Shown: one piece after another, positions 49,459 through 58,909 of the stretch
Position numbering within the stretch: the first letter of the stretch is position 1
Layout: each line of letters begins with the position of its first letter
Assembly (NCBI GenBank): GCA_003244255.1
Contig: QHCD01000042.1
Coordinates: 1 to 59,769, forward strand
DNA from: Pseudonocardiales bacterium
Lineage (GTDB): Bacteria > Actinomycetota > Actinomycetes > Mycobacteriales > QHCD01
DNA length: 59,769 nucleotides
Reading direction: 5' to 3'
Translations under genes and position numbers: made by a program
The notes under the pieces: generated by a model
Seen by the model: the letters and a program-made list of their open reading frames with translations, nothing else
What the model was told of the DNA's origin: nothing
Database searches by the model: none

Positions 49459-50757
49459 TTGTGTCTCGGGGTCGCGCATCTCGAGGTCGCCACCGGGCAG
49501 ATAGCGCTGCGCATGACCCAACGGCGACCTGCTGAACGCCAGCGCGACGACGACGGTCACGATCCCGATCGCGACGTACACCGGTCCGACCCGGCCGATC
49601 GCATCGATCACGAAGCCGCCGATCAAGGTGCCGATCGGGATCGCCGACCACGCGAGTACGCCGGCCAGGCTCATGATCCGGCCGAGCAGCCGGTTGGGCA
49701 CGATCTCCTGGCGCAGGCTGAGCGTGTTGATGTTGAACAGAATCCCCACGCCGCTGTAGAGCGCCCACAGCGCGATCCCCAGCCAGTACGCCGAAACGAA
49801 TCCCATGCCGACCACGCACAGGCCGTCGATCACCAGGCAGCTCAGGGCAACCGCGCTGAACGGCCAGCGCCGGCGCAGCGGGCCGGACAGCGGCGAGATG
49901 AGCACGACGCCGAGACCGCCCGCCGCGAAGAGATATCCGAGCCCACTGGTGGTCGCGTGCAGCTGGTCCTTCGCGTAGAACACCAGCTGTGCGTAGACGG
50001 TCGACCCGAAGAGGTTGATCACCGCCATCATGATCGAGATATTGCGCAGGATGGGATGCCGCCAGACATAGCGCAGCCCCTCGCGTACCTCCGCGATCAA
50101 CGCCCGGATCAGCGCCCGCCCGCGCTGGCCGGCGCCGGGGTGATCCTTGGCCGGAACCTCGTTGAAGCTGCGCCGGATCAGCAGCAGCGACGCCGCCGAG
50201 ACGCCGAACGTCGCAGCGTCGACGATCAGAACGTCGGCCACCGGCGCGATCGATACCAGGAGGCCGGCGAGGATCGGGCCGACGATACCGGCAGCGGAGA
50301 AGCTGGATTGGATCCGACCGTTCGCCGTCACCAGCTGCTCTTTCGCGACCAGGCTGGGGACGGCGGCGAACTCGCCGGAATCGAAGAAGATCCCCAGCGT
50401 GGACTGCAGGAAGCTGACGGCGTAGATCCAGCCGACGGCGAGCACACCGCTCGCGGACAGCGCCGGAATAACCGCGATCAGCAGCCCGCGGACGACATCC
50501 GTCGAGACCATCATCCGCTTGCGGTCCACGCGGTCGCTGATTGCGCCGATGACGAGCCCGAAGAGTAGGTACGGCAGGAACGTCACTGCCATCGCGATGC
50601 CGAGATTTGCGGCCGACCCTGTCAGTTGGAAGACCAGCAACGGCAGGGCGAACCTGGTGAACGACGACCCGAGGGACGAGGTCAGCTGCCCGACGAAGTA
50701 CAGCCAGAAATCGCTGGGCAACCGGCGCATCGGCTCGGATCCGCTGCTGCGAACCAT
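49402..50757 (-). CDS. MFS transporter (enterobactin-exporter-like)
   Basis: A 451-residue major facilitator protein with twelve hydrophobic segments starting at about residue 16 (FWLYFVGQLTSSLGSSFT). The loop between helices 2 and 3 reads GAISDRVDRKRMM, the MFS motif A. Such proteins export small drugs or siderophores. Its C-terminal 18 residues (VDHAVSGRDTPSERPRSA) are encoded by the 62-bp palindrome, so the original end was probably different. A start ten codons later (50730) is possible. Substrate is unknown. Confidence 0.9.
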   Translation of the reverse strand: MVRSSGSEPMRRLPSDFWLYFVGQLTSSLGSSFTRFALPLLVFQLTGSAANLGIAMAVTFLPYLLFGLVIGAISDRVDRKRMMVSTDVVRGLLIAVIPALSASGVLAVGWIYAVSFLQSTLGIFFDSGEFAAVPSLVAKEQLVTANGRIQSSFSAAGIVGPILAGLLVSIAPVADVLIVDAATFGVSAASLLLIRRSFNEVPAKDHPGAGQRGRALIRALIAEVREGLRYVWRHPILRNISIMMAVINLFGSTVYAQLVFYAKDQLHATTSGLGYLFAAGGLGVVLISPLSGPLRRRWPFSAVALSCLVIDGLCVVGMGFVSAYWLGIALWALYSGVGILFNINTLSLRQEIVPNRLLGRIMSLAGVLAWSAIPIGTLIGGFVIDAIGRVGPVYVAIGIVTVVVALAFSRSPLGHAQRYLPGGDLEMRDPETQVDHAVSGRDTPSERPRSA

Positions 50758-50809
50758 GGCCGCACGCTAGCGCGACGATGGCCCGAGTCCGAGCCGATTT
50801 CCACCGGCC

Positions 50810-52456
50810 TCAACCAAGCTCGTCAACCGGACTCGCGCCCGCGGGCAACACGTAGTCGGCGAGTTGTGCCCGCAGGTCCTTCTTGGAAAACTTCCCCACG
50901 CTGGTCTTGGGCACCTCGTCGATGAACACGACGTCGTCGGGCAGCCACCACTTCGCGACGTGCGGTCGCAGGTGGTCGATCAGCTCGTCCTTGCCCGCCG
51001 TTGCGCCGTCCTCTAGCACCACGCAGGCAATCGGCCGCTCCTGCCAGCGCGGGTGCGGCACGCCGATGACGGCCGCCTCCGCGACGGCGGGGTGCGCCAT
51101 CAACCTGTTCTCCAGCTCGACCGAGCTGATCCACTCACCACCGGACTTCACCAGGTCCTTTGTCCGGTCAACCAGCCGGATGCTGCCGTGGGTGTCGACG
51201 GCGGCGACGTCGCCGGTGCGCAGCCAGCCGTCGGAGGTGAACGACTCCGCCGAACGATCGTCGTCGTAATAGCCCGACGCGATCCAAGGCCCGCGCACCT
51301 GCAGCTCGCCGGTCGCCGTGTCGTCCCACGGCAGCTCCTCGCCGGTGTCCGGAACGACGATGCGGCACTCGACCCCGACCGGGCAGAACCCCTGCCGTGC
51401 GCGCTGATCCGCCTGGTCGACCGCGGACAGCGCGGCGTCGGAGCTGCGCTGCAGCGACACCGAAGCCAGCGGGCTCGTCTCGGTCATCCCCCACGCGTGC
51501 ACGATCGGAATACCGAGCTTCTCCCGATATGCCTCGGACAGCGCCTTCGGCACGGCGGATCCGCCGCCGACGATCCTGCGCAGTGACGAGAAGTCATAGG
51601 AGTCGAGCAGCGGCAGCATGCCCATCCAGATCGTCGGCACACCGGCGGTGAACGTGACTCGCTCGCTGGAGATCAGCGCTGCGATCGCCTCGGGCGCCAT
51701 TCCTGGCCCGGGCAGAACGAGATCGGCTCCGGTGAAGATCGGCGTCTGGGCCAGGCCCCATGCGTTGGCGTGGAACAGCGGGACGACGGGCAGCACGCGG
51801 TCGGTCTCGCGGATGCCGAGCCCGGTGGACATCATCGCCGAGAGTCCGTGCAGGTACAGCGAGCGCTGGGAGTAGACAACGCCCTTCGGGTTGCCAGTCG
51901 TGCCGCTCGTGTAGCACATCGCGGCCGCGCGATTCTCATCATCAACGCCGAAGTCCACGGGTTCGGCGCCGTCGACCAACTCGCGGTAGTCGATCATCCG
52001 CGGGTCATCCGGGACAACCGCATCAGCGCCGTCGTCCATCACGACCACGTGCCGCACCTTCTCGAAGGTCGGCAGCAGTTTGGTGAAGACCGGCAGCAGT
52101 GAGCGGTCGACGAAGATGACCTCGTCGTCGGCATGATTGACGATGTAGGTCAGCTGCTCGGCGAACAGCCGGATGTTCAGCGTGTGCAGCACCCGGCCGG
52201 TGCAGGGGATCGCCCAGTACAGCGCCACGTGCCGGGCGGTGTTCCACGCGAAGGTTCCCACTCGGCCCTCGGCGGAGATACCCAGTGTGTCGAGTGCACC
52301 GCCCAGCCGGCGCGTCTCGGCCGCCCAGTCTGCATAGGACTGCCGGAGCACGCCGTCCGCCGTTGCGGTCACCAGTTCCTTGTCGCCGTACATCCGCTCG
52401 GCCCGAGCGAAGACGGGCGGCAGGGTGAGCTGGTAGTCCTGCATCAATCCCTGCAT
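50810..52456 (-). CDS. long-chain fatty-acid--CoA ligase (FadD type)
   Basis: A 548-residue member of the adenylate-forming family that activates fatty or aryl acids with ATP and CoA. Motifs in order: YTSGTTGNPKGVVYSQRS (P-loop), VVPLFHANAWGL, GGGSAVPKAL, HAWGMTETSPLASV, the ribose-binding GWLRTGDVAAVD, RTKDLVKSGGEW and the catalytic Lys in SVGKFSKKDLR. Length and motifs match medium or long chain acyl-CoA ligases. It is a single gene; the divergent neighbour is the GDPD gene. The substrate cannot be told. Confidence 0.93.
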   Translation of the reverse strand: MQGLMQDYQLTLPPVFARAERMYGDKELVTATADGVLRQSYADWAAETRRLGGALDTLGISAEGRVGTFAWNTARHVALYWAIPCTGRVLHTLNIRLFAEQLTYIVNHADDEVIFVDRSLLPVFTKLLPTFEKVRHVVVMDDGADAVVPDDPRMIDYRELVDGAEPVDFGVDDENRAAAMCYTSGTTGNPKGVVYSQRSLYLHGLSAMMSTGLGIRETDRVLPVVPLFHANAWGLAQTPIFTGADLVLPGPGMAPEAIAALISSERVTFTAGVPTIWMGMLPLLDSYDFSSLRRIVGGGSAVPKALSEAYREKLGIPIVHAWGMTETSPLASVSLQRSSDAALSAVDQADQRARQGFCPVGVECRIVVPDTGEELPWDDTATGELQVRGPWIASGYYDDDRSAESFTSDGWLRTGDVAAVDTHGSIRLVDRTKDLVKSGGEWISSVELENRLMAHPAVAEAAVIGVPHPRWQERPIACVVLEDGATAGKDELIDHLRPHVAKWWLPDDVVFIDEVPKTSVGKFSKKDLRAQLADYVLPAGASPVDELG

Positions 52457-52614
52457 GGCTGGCTCCTCGCGACACCGGTCGACGTGTGCCGCTGAGCGTG
52501 CGCCATGGACACGCGGCGATCAAGAGCCCGCCAGGGCGACCGCACCAGGGCGCGGGCACGACACGCGCACCCCGGCGCGAGAGCAGCCGGACCGTGCCGA
52601 CAGAATTAGCACCG

Positions 52615-53421
52615 ATGTCGACGCCCATGGTCGTGGCGCACCGAGGCTCGTCCGCGGTCGTGGCAGAGCACACCCTGGCGGCATACGAACGTGCGATCGT
52701 CGACGGCGCGGACGGTGTGGAGTGCGACGTCCGGTTGACCCGGGACGGTCACCTCGTGTGTGTTCACGACAGGCGGCTCGATCGCACGTCCGACGGGTAC
52801 GGCCTGGTATCCGAGCGGAGCCTCGACGACCTGGACCGGCTCGACTTCGGCCGGTGGCACGACGACTTGCCACGGGTCGCCGACGAGCTGATTGACCCCC
52901 TGTACCGGATGCCGGAGGTGGCGAGCGTCCTCACCCTGGACGAGCTGCTCGGTCTCGTCGTCGACACCGACCGGCTGGTCCGAATCTTCATCGAAACCAA
53001 GCACCCGAATCGATATGCCGGTCTGGTGGAACAGGAGCTCGTGTCGGCGCTGCGGCGATTCGGGCTCGCCGATCCACCTGATCCGCACCAGTCGGCCGCG
53101 ACGTTGATGAGCTTTGCCCCCATCGCCGTCCGGCGGATGCGGCTGCTGGCTCCGGCGGTGCCCAAGGTCTGGTTGATGACGTCGGTGCCACCGCGGCGAC
53201 GGGACGGATCACTGCCGGCCGGGGTCGAGCTGGCCGGACCGAGCGTTCGAATGCTGCGAGACACCCCCGACTACGTGCGGCGCGTGCATTCGCGTGGGCA
53301 TCGTGTGTACGCATGGACCGTCGACGCCGACGCCGACGTCGATCTCGTCGCCGCGCTGGGTGTCGACGTGATCGCCACCAACGAGCCGATTCGGGTTCGG
53401 GCCCGGCTGGCCGCCCCATAG
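52615..53421 (+). CDS. glycerophosphodiester phosphodiesterase
   Basis: A 268-residue TIM-barrel phosphodiesterase that splits glycerophosphodiesters to glycerol 3-phosphate and alcohol. The general acid/base pair is in VVAHRGSSAV and VHDRRLDRT; metal ligands Glu-x-Asp lie in GVECDVRLTRDG; IETKHP supplies the next Glu. The C-terminus has AWTVDADADVD and VIATNEP. No signal peptide, so cytoplasmic phospholipid turnover. The only sequence just before the ATG is CAGAATTAGCACCG, with no clear ribosome binding site; it may be translated from a leaderless message. Confidence 0.93.
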   Translation: MSTPMVVAHRGSSAVVAEHTLAAYERAIVDGADGVECDVRLTRDGHLVCVHDRRLDRTSDGYGLVSERSLDDLDRLDFGRWHDDLPRVADELIDPLYRMPEVASVLTLDELLGLVVDTDRLVRIFIETKHPNRYAGLVEQELVSALRRFGLADPPDPHQSAATLMSFAPIAVRRMRLLAPAVPKVWLMTSVPPRRRDGSLPAGVELAGPSVRMLRDTPDYVRRVHSRGHRVYAWTVDADADVDLVAALGVDVIATNEPIRVRARLAAP

Positions 53422-53515
53422 CGCGGCGACGCCGTAATGCAACGGTAAGAAGATCGTGCTCACCGACGCTGTGGAATGGAGTTTCCGAGGGTGGCCAGCG
53501 GGAATACTGGGGCGG

Positions 53516-53965
53516 ATGGAACGGCTGGTCGTGTTGCATTCACCGCGGAGCGCTGCGCTCGTGCGGCGATTGCTGCATGCCCAGCTACAAGACGTCGGAG
53601 CGCCGGTGGATCTGATCGACGACGCTGCGCTGGTGGTCACCGAGTTGATCGCTAACTCCGCCCGACACGCCCGCCCGCAGCGTGATCGCACGATCACCGT
53701 CGAGTGGTGTTACGAAGGCGGCGTAGCAGACATTCGCGTTACCGACGGCGGGGGCGGCAGACCGCCGCGTCCCCGTCGGGTCGGACCGGACGAGGAGAGC
53801 GGGCGCGGGCTCACGATCGTCGACGCCCTCGCATCGGCCTGGGGCGTCGACAACGGTGACGACGCGACCACGGTGTGGGCGCGGCTGGACGGCGTCGATC
53901 GCGCCGGGCCAGAGAGAATGCGCGCGCAGAGACGTCCTCCGATCCCAGCGCACCGGCGCCACTAG
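53516..53965 (+). CDS. anti-sigma-type serine kinase (HATPase_c_2)
   Basis: A 149-residue ATPase of the SpoIIAB/RsbW-like family that binds sigma or anti-anti-sigma factors. The N box is [13 protein letters not shown], the G1 box IRVTDGGGG, and the G2 box [17 protein letters not shown] 53516 was chosen because the family starts just before the [12 protein letters not shown] stretch; GTG 53456 gives 20 extra residues. The last 15-18 codons ([15 protein letters not shown]) are in a dispersed repeat shared with 3.6 kb, so the tail was acquired. No partner sigma gene is adjacent. Confidence 0.85.
   Translation: MERLVVLHSPRSAALVRRLLHAQLQDVGAPVDLIDDAALVVTELIANSARHARPQRDRTITVEWCYEGGVADIRVTDGGGGRPPRPRRVGPDEESGRGLTIVDALASAWGVDNGDDATTVWARLDGVDRAGPERMRAQRRPPIPAHRRH
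53920..53960 (-). repeat. dispersed repeat, family 3, copy 2
   Basis: Its complement matches 3597-3636; 23 bases (53920-53942) are identical to the complement of 3614-3636, and the next 18 match with a few changes. It occupies the 3' end of the ATPase gene, up to the stop, so it supplies its C-terminal codons. The converging arcA gene ends two bases further. Confidence 0.6.
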
Positions 53966-55158
53966 TCGAGCGGGTCCCGCACGATCGGACACGACATGCA
54001 TCGCGGACCGCCCCGGCCGCTGCCCAGCTCGCTGCCGGCGATCGCGATCACCTCGATACCGGCATCGGCCAGCCGCGCGTTGGTCTCTACGTTGCGCTCG
54101 TAGGCCACGGCCAGCCGGGGCGCGATGCACAGCGTGTTGTTGCCGTCGTCCCACTGCTCGCGTTCCGCGGTGACCGGGTCGAGGCCGGTGTCGATCACCC
54201 GTAGCGCCTCGATGCCCATGGCCCGCGCGGCTGCGGTCCGGAACGGCTCCGCATCGCCGATCACCGGGTCGCCCCCGGCGCCCGGCGTCACGGGGTAGAC
54301 CTGCAGCTCCTGTGCCAGCGGCGGGTACATGACGACGGCGTCGGTGTCGACCATGGTGCACACCGTGTCGAGATGCATTGTCGCGCGGTCCTGCGAGATC
54401 GGCACGACGAGAACAATGTGGGCCACCTCGGCCGTGAACGCCCGCCGGGTGAGCGCCTCCGCACCGGCCGCCGTGGTGCGCTGGCCGACGCCGATGGCGA
54501 GCACACCCGGAGCGAGCAACAGCACGTCGCCGCCCTCGAGCCACTCCAGGCCCGGCGCGTAGAGGTGCTCGACGCCGGCGAACCGGTGGTGGTGCCGGTA
54601 GATCGTCTGCAGCAGCGTCGCCTCGCGACGCCGCACCGTCATCGACGGGCTGGTCACTGCGATCGCGCCCTGCACCCACACGCTCGAGTCACGGGTGAAG
54701 AGCAGGTTCGGCAGCGGGTCGATGACGAAGTCGTGCTCGGTCATCAGCCGGTAGGTGAGCCCTCGCCCGGTCTTGAGCTCCCGCTGCGCGAGCCCCGCGA
54801 TCAGCACGCCGGCGAGGTCGGCCGCCGGCAGCTCGCTCAGGAAGCCGGATACGGCCTCCTGCAGGGCATCGCCGAGCCGCAGGTCGTCGACGACGGCGGT
54901 GATGGCCTCGGTGCGGGCGGCGTCGACGGCCATCACGTCGGTGAGCAGATCCGCGACGTAGAGCACCTCGACGTCCCGATCACGAAGTGCCGCGGCGAAC
55001 GCATCGTGTTCTTGTTGCGCGCGGTCGACCCAGGGGATGCTGTCGAACAGCAGCTGGTCGTTGTTGCGTGGGGTGAGCCGCTTGAGTTCGGCGCCGGGTC
55101 GGTGCAGCAGCACGGTGCGCAGCCGGCCGACCTCGCTGTCGGCGTACGGGGTGCTCAT
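53962..55158 (-). CDS. arcA: arginine deiminase
   Basis: A 398-residue guanidino-group modifying enzyme that hydrolyses arginine to citrulline and ammonia. Motifs are [15 protein letters not shown] at the start, [36 protein letters not shown] (catalytic Glu/Asp/His surroundings) and the nucleophile Cys387 in [14 protein letters not shown], which aligns with Cys406 of the Pseudomonas aeruginosa enzyme. Neither arcB nor arcC is in the window, so it may serve pH or nitrogen balance rather than the full pathway. Confidence 0.95.
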   Translation of the reverse strand: MSTPYADSEVGRLRTVLLHRPGAELKRLTPRNNDQLLFDSIPWVDRAQQEHDAFAAALRDRDVEVLYVADLLTDVMAVDAARTEAITAVVDDLRLGDALQEAVSGFLSELPAADLAGVLIAGLAQRELKTGRGLTYRLMTEHDFVIDPLPNLLFTRDSSVWVQGAIAVTSPSMTVRRREATLLQTIYRHHHRFAGVEHLYAPGLEWLEGGDVLLLAPGVLAIGVGQRTTAAGAEALTRRAFTAEVAHIVLVVPISQDRATMHLDTVCTMVDTDAVVMYPPLAQELQVYPVTPGAGGDPVIGDAEPFRTAAARAMGIEALRVIDTGLDPVTAEREQWDDGNNTLCIAPRLAVAYERNVETNARLADAGIEVIAIAGSELGSGRGGPRCMSCPIVRDPLD

Positions 55159-55236
55159 TGGGCGAGGGTAGCCGGGCGCTGATCACCGGCTTGGCGGCGT
55201 GAGCATAGGTGGGGGGCTGGCCTGGCGCCGGAACCG

Positions 55237-55773
55237 TCACATGTCCGCCGTCATCGCCAGCACGCGCTGGACCGTCGTCCAGTTGCGGCCCGTCACCGGG
55301 ACCTTCAGCCGCCGGAACGACGCCGGCTTCACCTTGCTCTTGGAGACGCCGTCTGGGCACCACTGGTAGATCTCCCGCCCGGCGGCACGGATCACCTCCG
55401 GGGCGATCTCCAGTCCCTCCAGCGCCTCGACTCCGGCGGCGTCTGGTGTTCCGTCGGCGAAGTGCACCAGGTATCGGGCCGGATCGGTGACGACGTCGGC
55501 GAGCACGTTTGTCTGGACGACGGTGGCGATCTCGGCGGCGGTCCGCACCACGACCGGAACCGACAGCCCGAGCTCGGCCTCGATGGCTTCGCGGATCGCC
55601 TTCGCCGTCGTGGCGGGTTTCGGCCGGGCGGTGAAGACGACGTTGCCGCTCTGCAGGTAGGTGCGGGCGTCGTCGTAGCCCAGGCCCTCGACCAGCGCGC
55701 GCAGGTCGGCCATCGCGATGCGGTTGTGCGCGCCGAGGTTGACGCCGCGCAGGAACGCGATCTGGGTGCTCAT
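55237..55773 (-). CDS. DUF1697 family protein
   Basis: A 178-residue protein of the DUF1697 family, widespread and of unknown function. It starts QIAFLRGVNLGAHNRI and shows YLQSGNVVF and TGRNWTTVQRVL, the family's best conserved parts. No signal peptide or membrane helix. It is separated by 78 bases from arcA and is divergent from the SDR gene, 26 bases between starts, so the two share a promoter region. Confidence 0.9.
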   Translation of the reverse strand: MSTQIAFLRGVNLGAHNRIAMADLRALVEGLGYDDARTYLQSGNVVFTARPKPATTAKAIREAIEAELGLSVPVVVRTAAEIATVVQTNVLADVVTDPARYLVHFADGTPDAAGVEALEGLEIAPEVIRAAGREIYQWCPDGVSKSKVKPASFRRLKVPVTGRNWTTVQRVLAMTADM

Positions 55774-55799
55774 CGTGTCGCAAGACTAGATTGCGCGGT

Positions 55800-56696
55800 A
55801 TGGGATTGCTCGATGGGCGGGTCGCGATCGTCACCGGAGCCGGGCGTGGGATCGGCCGCGGCGAGGCGATACAGCTCGCGGCCGAAGGCGCCGCGGTCGT
55901 CGTCAACGAACTGGACGCTGACGCCGGCGCGGCGGTGGTCGAGGAGATTGCCTCCGCGGGTGGACGAGCCGTGCTCGACACCGGTGACGTGGCCGACGTC
56001 GAGGCGGCCGATGCGCTGATCCGCCGCGCCGTCGACGACCTGGGACAGCTCGATGCGCTGGTGAACAACGCCGGGATCCTGCGCGACCGCACGGTGGCGA
56101 AGATGTCGCCGGAGGAATGGGATGCCGTGATCCGGGTGCACCTGCGCGGTCACTACGCCTGCACCCACGCGGCCTGCGGCTACTGGCGGGCGACCAACCG
56201 CCCCGGCCGCATCGTGTGCACGGCGTCGTCGTCGGGGCTGCTCGGAAACTTCGGGCAGGCCAACTACGGCGCCGCAAAGGCAGGTATAGCAGCGTTCTCG
56301 ACGATCGTCGCAATGGAGATGGCGAAGTACGGCGTGACGTGCAACGCAGTAGCGCCGGCCGCGCGGACGCGAATGACCGAGGGCGCCTACGGCGAGATCC
56401 CGGCCGCGGAATCGAGCGCATTCGACTTCTGGCATCCCGACAACGTCGCACCGATGATCGCCTTCCTCTGCAGCGACGCCGCAAGCCACATCAGCGGCAA
56501 GGTGTTCGGCGTGCAGGGCGACGCCGTCGAGCTCTACCGGCCGTTCACGTCGGTGGCGGCGATCGAGAACGACGGCGCTCGCTGGGAGCCGCGGCAGCTG
56601 GCCGGCCGGGTGGGCGAGTTGTTCGACTCGTCCGGCATCGTGGCGGGCGCGGAGAACATGATGGCCAAGCTGCGGTACTCGATGACGCCACGGTGA
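55800..56696 (+). CDS. short-chain dehydrogenase (3-hydroxyacyl-CoA dehydrogenase-like)
   Basis: A 298-residue classical SDR. The cofactor motif is TGAGRGIGRGEA; LVNNAGILRDR, the catalytic Ser in SSSGLLGNFGQ and Tyr/Lys in ANYGAAKAG complete the set. The stretch GILRDRTVAKM and the length of nearly 300 residues match the hydroxyacyl-CoA dehydrogenase unit of peroxisomal-type multifunctional proteins. ATG 55800. It may act in lipid or steroid breakdown; no other such gene is adjacent. Confidence 0.88.
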   Translation: MGLLDGRVAIVTGAGRGIGRGEAIQLAAEGAAVVVNELDADAGAAVVEEIASAGGRAVLDTGDVADVEAADALIRRAVDDLGQLDALVNNAGILRDRTVAKMSPEEWDAVIRVHLRGHYACTHAACGYWRATNRPGRIVCTASSSGLLGNFGQANYGAAKAGIAAFSTIVAMEMAKYGVTCNAVAPAARTRMTEGAYGEIPAAESSAFDFWHPDNVAPMIAFLCSDAASHISGKVFGVQGDAVELYRPFTSVAAIENDGARWEPRQLAGRVGELFDSSGIVAGAENMMAKLRYSMTPR

Positions 56697-57058
56697 TAAG
56701 ACCGATCAGACGTGCCTATCGGCGTCGCGCGCGATCGGCCGGCCGTTCCGGCAGCGCCGAGTACGACGCTGGTGGGCCAGCGCGCGGTCGACTGGGCCGA
56801 CGTTTACGGCGGCGAACGTGTCCGGTCGTCGGTGTCGACGACTCCACCGCTGGCTTTTTCGTGACGTGGAAGAGTCCCGGCCCGGCGCTGCTGGCCGAGT
56901 GCCTCGAGACTCTGGGCGGGGGTTCCGGGTGGGGTACTCGCCGATAGGACGGGCCGCTGCGCCACGCCAGCGTCGTCGTCACCGAAGGCGAGTCCTACCG
57001 CATGCGCGAACCCGAGCGAAGGCAGCCACCGCCACGAAAGGTCGCGGGCCAGCAGAGG
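56697..57058. other. intergenic, probably decayed sequence
   Basis: This stretch of 362 bases carries no gene I can support. On the plus strand short pieces in different frames look like protein (RAVDWADVYGGERV near 56781, and FFVTWKSPGPALLAECLETL near 56855), ending at a TAG near 56945. That pattern would fit a frameshifted remnant, but I recognise no family. Confidence 0.35.
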
Positions 57059-58063
57059 CTAGGGCTCGATCGGGCGATCTGCGCTGGGTCGGTTGTCCTG
57101 CGAACCGCTGTCAGCCGAGCCACTCTCAGGCGGGGGGCTCACCGGTTCCGTCGCGGGGTCTGCTGGTGGCTGCGCGCCAGCGTCCGGGTTGCTGATCGGC
57201 GCGGTCGCGCTCGAATCCGGCCGCTGCTCGGTGATTCGCGGGATCGGGCGGGTGACGTCGTCGCGTGGTTGCTCCGGCTGCGGGGCCCGCGGCGGCAGCT
57301 CGGCGGGTTCCGAGTGTGCCCGCGGCGCGGCGGATTCGGGACGCTGTGGCTCGGGTGCGGCGACCGGTTCACGGTTTCCCGACGGCGGTGCGGCGGTCGA
57401 GTCGGGGTAGCCCGCGGGTGGCCCGGCGAGCGAGGTGGACGAGGCGGAGGTGTACGTCGGCTGCCCGTATCCGGTGGCGCCGTAGTAGTTGGCGGGAGGG
57501 GTTGGGCCGTAATAGCCGGGATAACCGGCGGCGTAGGGAGCGGACGACCGCACGGCCATCGCGACGATCAGCGCGGCGAGCGCCGGCAACCAGCCGACGA
57601 GCAGGCCGTGCGCCGCGCCGCCGCCGATGGCGTTCTCGACGCCGGCGGTCATCCTCGCATCGCCGCTGACATAGCCGGCCTGCGCAGCCGGCGCGATCAG
57701 GCCGCGGACGAACAGCGCGAGCGCCGCGGCGAGCATCGTCGTGCCCCACACGCCGAAGAAGACGCCGGCGCTACCGCGGTCGTCGTGCTTGCCCCGCCCG
57801 AGCATGGCGGCGAAGACCGCGACGAGGACCACCAGCAGGGCGTTGCCGACGATCTCCGCCGTCCATGCCTTGGTCTCGCCGTGCGCCTTCAGCATCCATC
57901 CGGGTGCCAGGATTCCGCGCAGCAGGTCCTGGGCCCACGGCTTCGCGTTGGCCGAATGCGTGCCGACGTAGCGTTCGAACTTCTCATTGTCGAAAGCCGC
58001 GATGACGCCGGCCTCGACCAGTCCCGCGGCGACGGCGACCCCGAGTGCCTGCTTGCCGTTCAT
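57059..58063 (-). CDS. membrane protein with long Pro-rich tail
   Basis: A 334-residue protein of unknown function. The first half has about four membrane helices (roughly 5-22, 68-90, 103-122, 148-170). The second half (about 178-334) is of low complexity, rich in Pro, Ser, Ala, Gly, Tyr, Glu and Asp, starting with Tyr-rich APYAAGYPGYYGPTPPANYY, and is probably disordered. No family was recognised. It is 31 bases from the end of the ABC operon and may be co-transcribed with it, as the strand is the same. Confidence 0.75.
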   Translation of the reverse strand: MNGKQALGVAVAAGLVEAGVIAAFDNEKFERYVGTHSANAKPWAQDLLRGILAPGWMLKAHGETKAWTAEIVGNALLVVLVAVFAAMLGRGKHDDRGSAGVFFGVWGTTMLAAALALFVRGLIAPAAQAGYVSGDARMTAGVENAIGGGAAHGLLVGWLPALAALIVAMAVRSSAPYAAGYPGYYGPTPPANYYGATGYGQPTYTSASSTSLAGPPAGYPDSTAAPPSGNREPVAAPEPQRPESAAPRAHSEPAELPPRAPQPEQPRDDVTRPIPRITEQRPDSSATAPISNPDAGAQPPADPATEPVSPPPESGSADSGSQDNRPSADRPIEP

Positions 58064-58094
58064 ATCGGCAGCGTACTGACGCCCGCAGCAGAGG

Positions 58095-58909
58095 TCAGTC
58101 GACGGCGCGCCGCAGGAAGCCGCGCACTCCGACAGCCGTGAGCAACGCCAGCCAGCCCAGCAGCGCGACGATCGAGATCCATGGCCGGATGTGCGGCACC
58201 GACGGTGCGAGCGCCGCGCGCATGCTCTCGCTGACGTAGGTCAGCGGATTGCAGGCGGTGACCCACTGGAACCACTCCAGGCGTGACAGCGACGGCCAGG
58301 GGTACTGCGTGCAGCCGGTGAAGAGCAGCGGCGTGAGCACGACGCCGAACAGGATGTTGATGCGCTCCGGCGGAACCATCGTGCCCAGGCACATGCCGAG
58401 TGCCGAGCCGGTGAGCGAGCCGAAGACGAGCGCGAACACGAGCAGGCCCAGATCGCCGGTACGCCAGGGGATCGAGCCCAGCACGAACACACCAACGGGG
58501 AACATGACGATCCCGGCGATCAGGGCCCGCATCGCGGCGAAGATCATTTTCTCGACGGCGACCGCCCACACCGGAATCGGGGCGAGCAGCCGGTCTTCGA
58601 TCTCCTTCGTGAAACTGAAGTCGAGCACCAGCGGGAACGCCGTCGATTGCAGCGCGGGAGCACGCAGGTGAACGCGACGACGCCGGGGAACAACAACTGG
58701 ACGAAGCCGCCGCGGGTATAGCCGATCGTGCCGAGGATCTTGCCGAAGACGAACAGCATGAACAGCGGCTGCAGGATCACCTGGATCGCGAACGTCGGCA
58801 ACTCGCGGCCGGTGACGTAGATGTCGCGGCGCAGGATGGCGCGGAACGCTCGAGCTGCACCGGGAGCGTTCGATGCCGAATGCACGGACGGCAGCGTGGC
58901 CGCGGTCAT
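58095..58909 (-). pseudogene. ABC-2 permease with a frameshift
   Basis: Two open frames together give a normal DrrB-like permease of about 270 residues. The first (from ATG 58909) reads IVTGREL-type N-terminus, LFMLFVFGKILG and LFPGVVAFTCVL. Near 58651-58660 the frame is lost; the other frame continues LQSTAFPLVLDFSFTKEIED and the rest with helices and WPSLSRLEWFQWVTACNPLTY. One missing G in the CCGCGCTG run would restore it. It is either an inactivating mutation or a sequence error. The ATG overlaps the stop of the ATPase gene. Confidence 0.85.
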
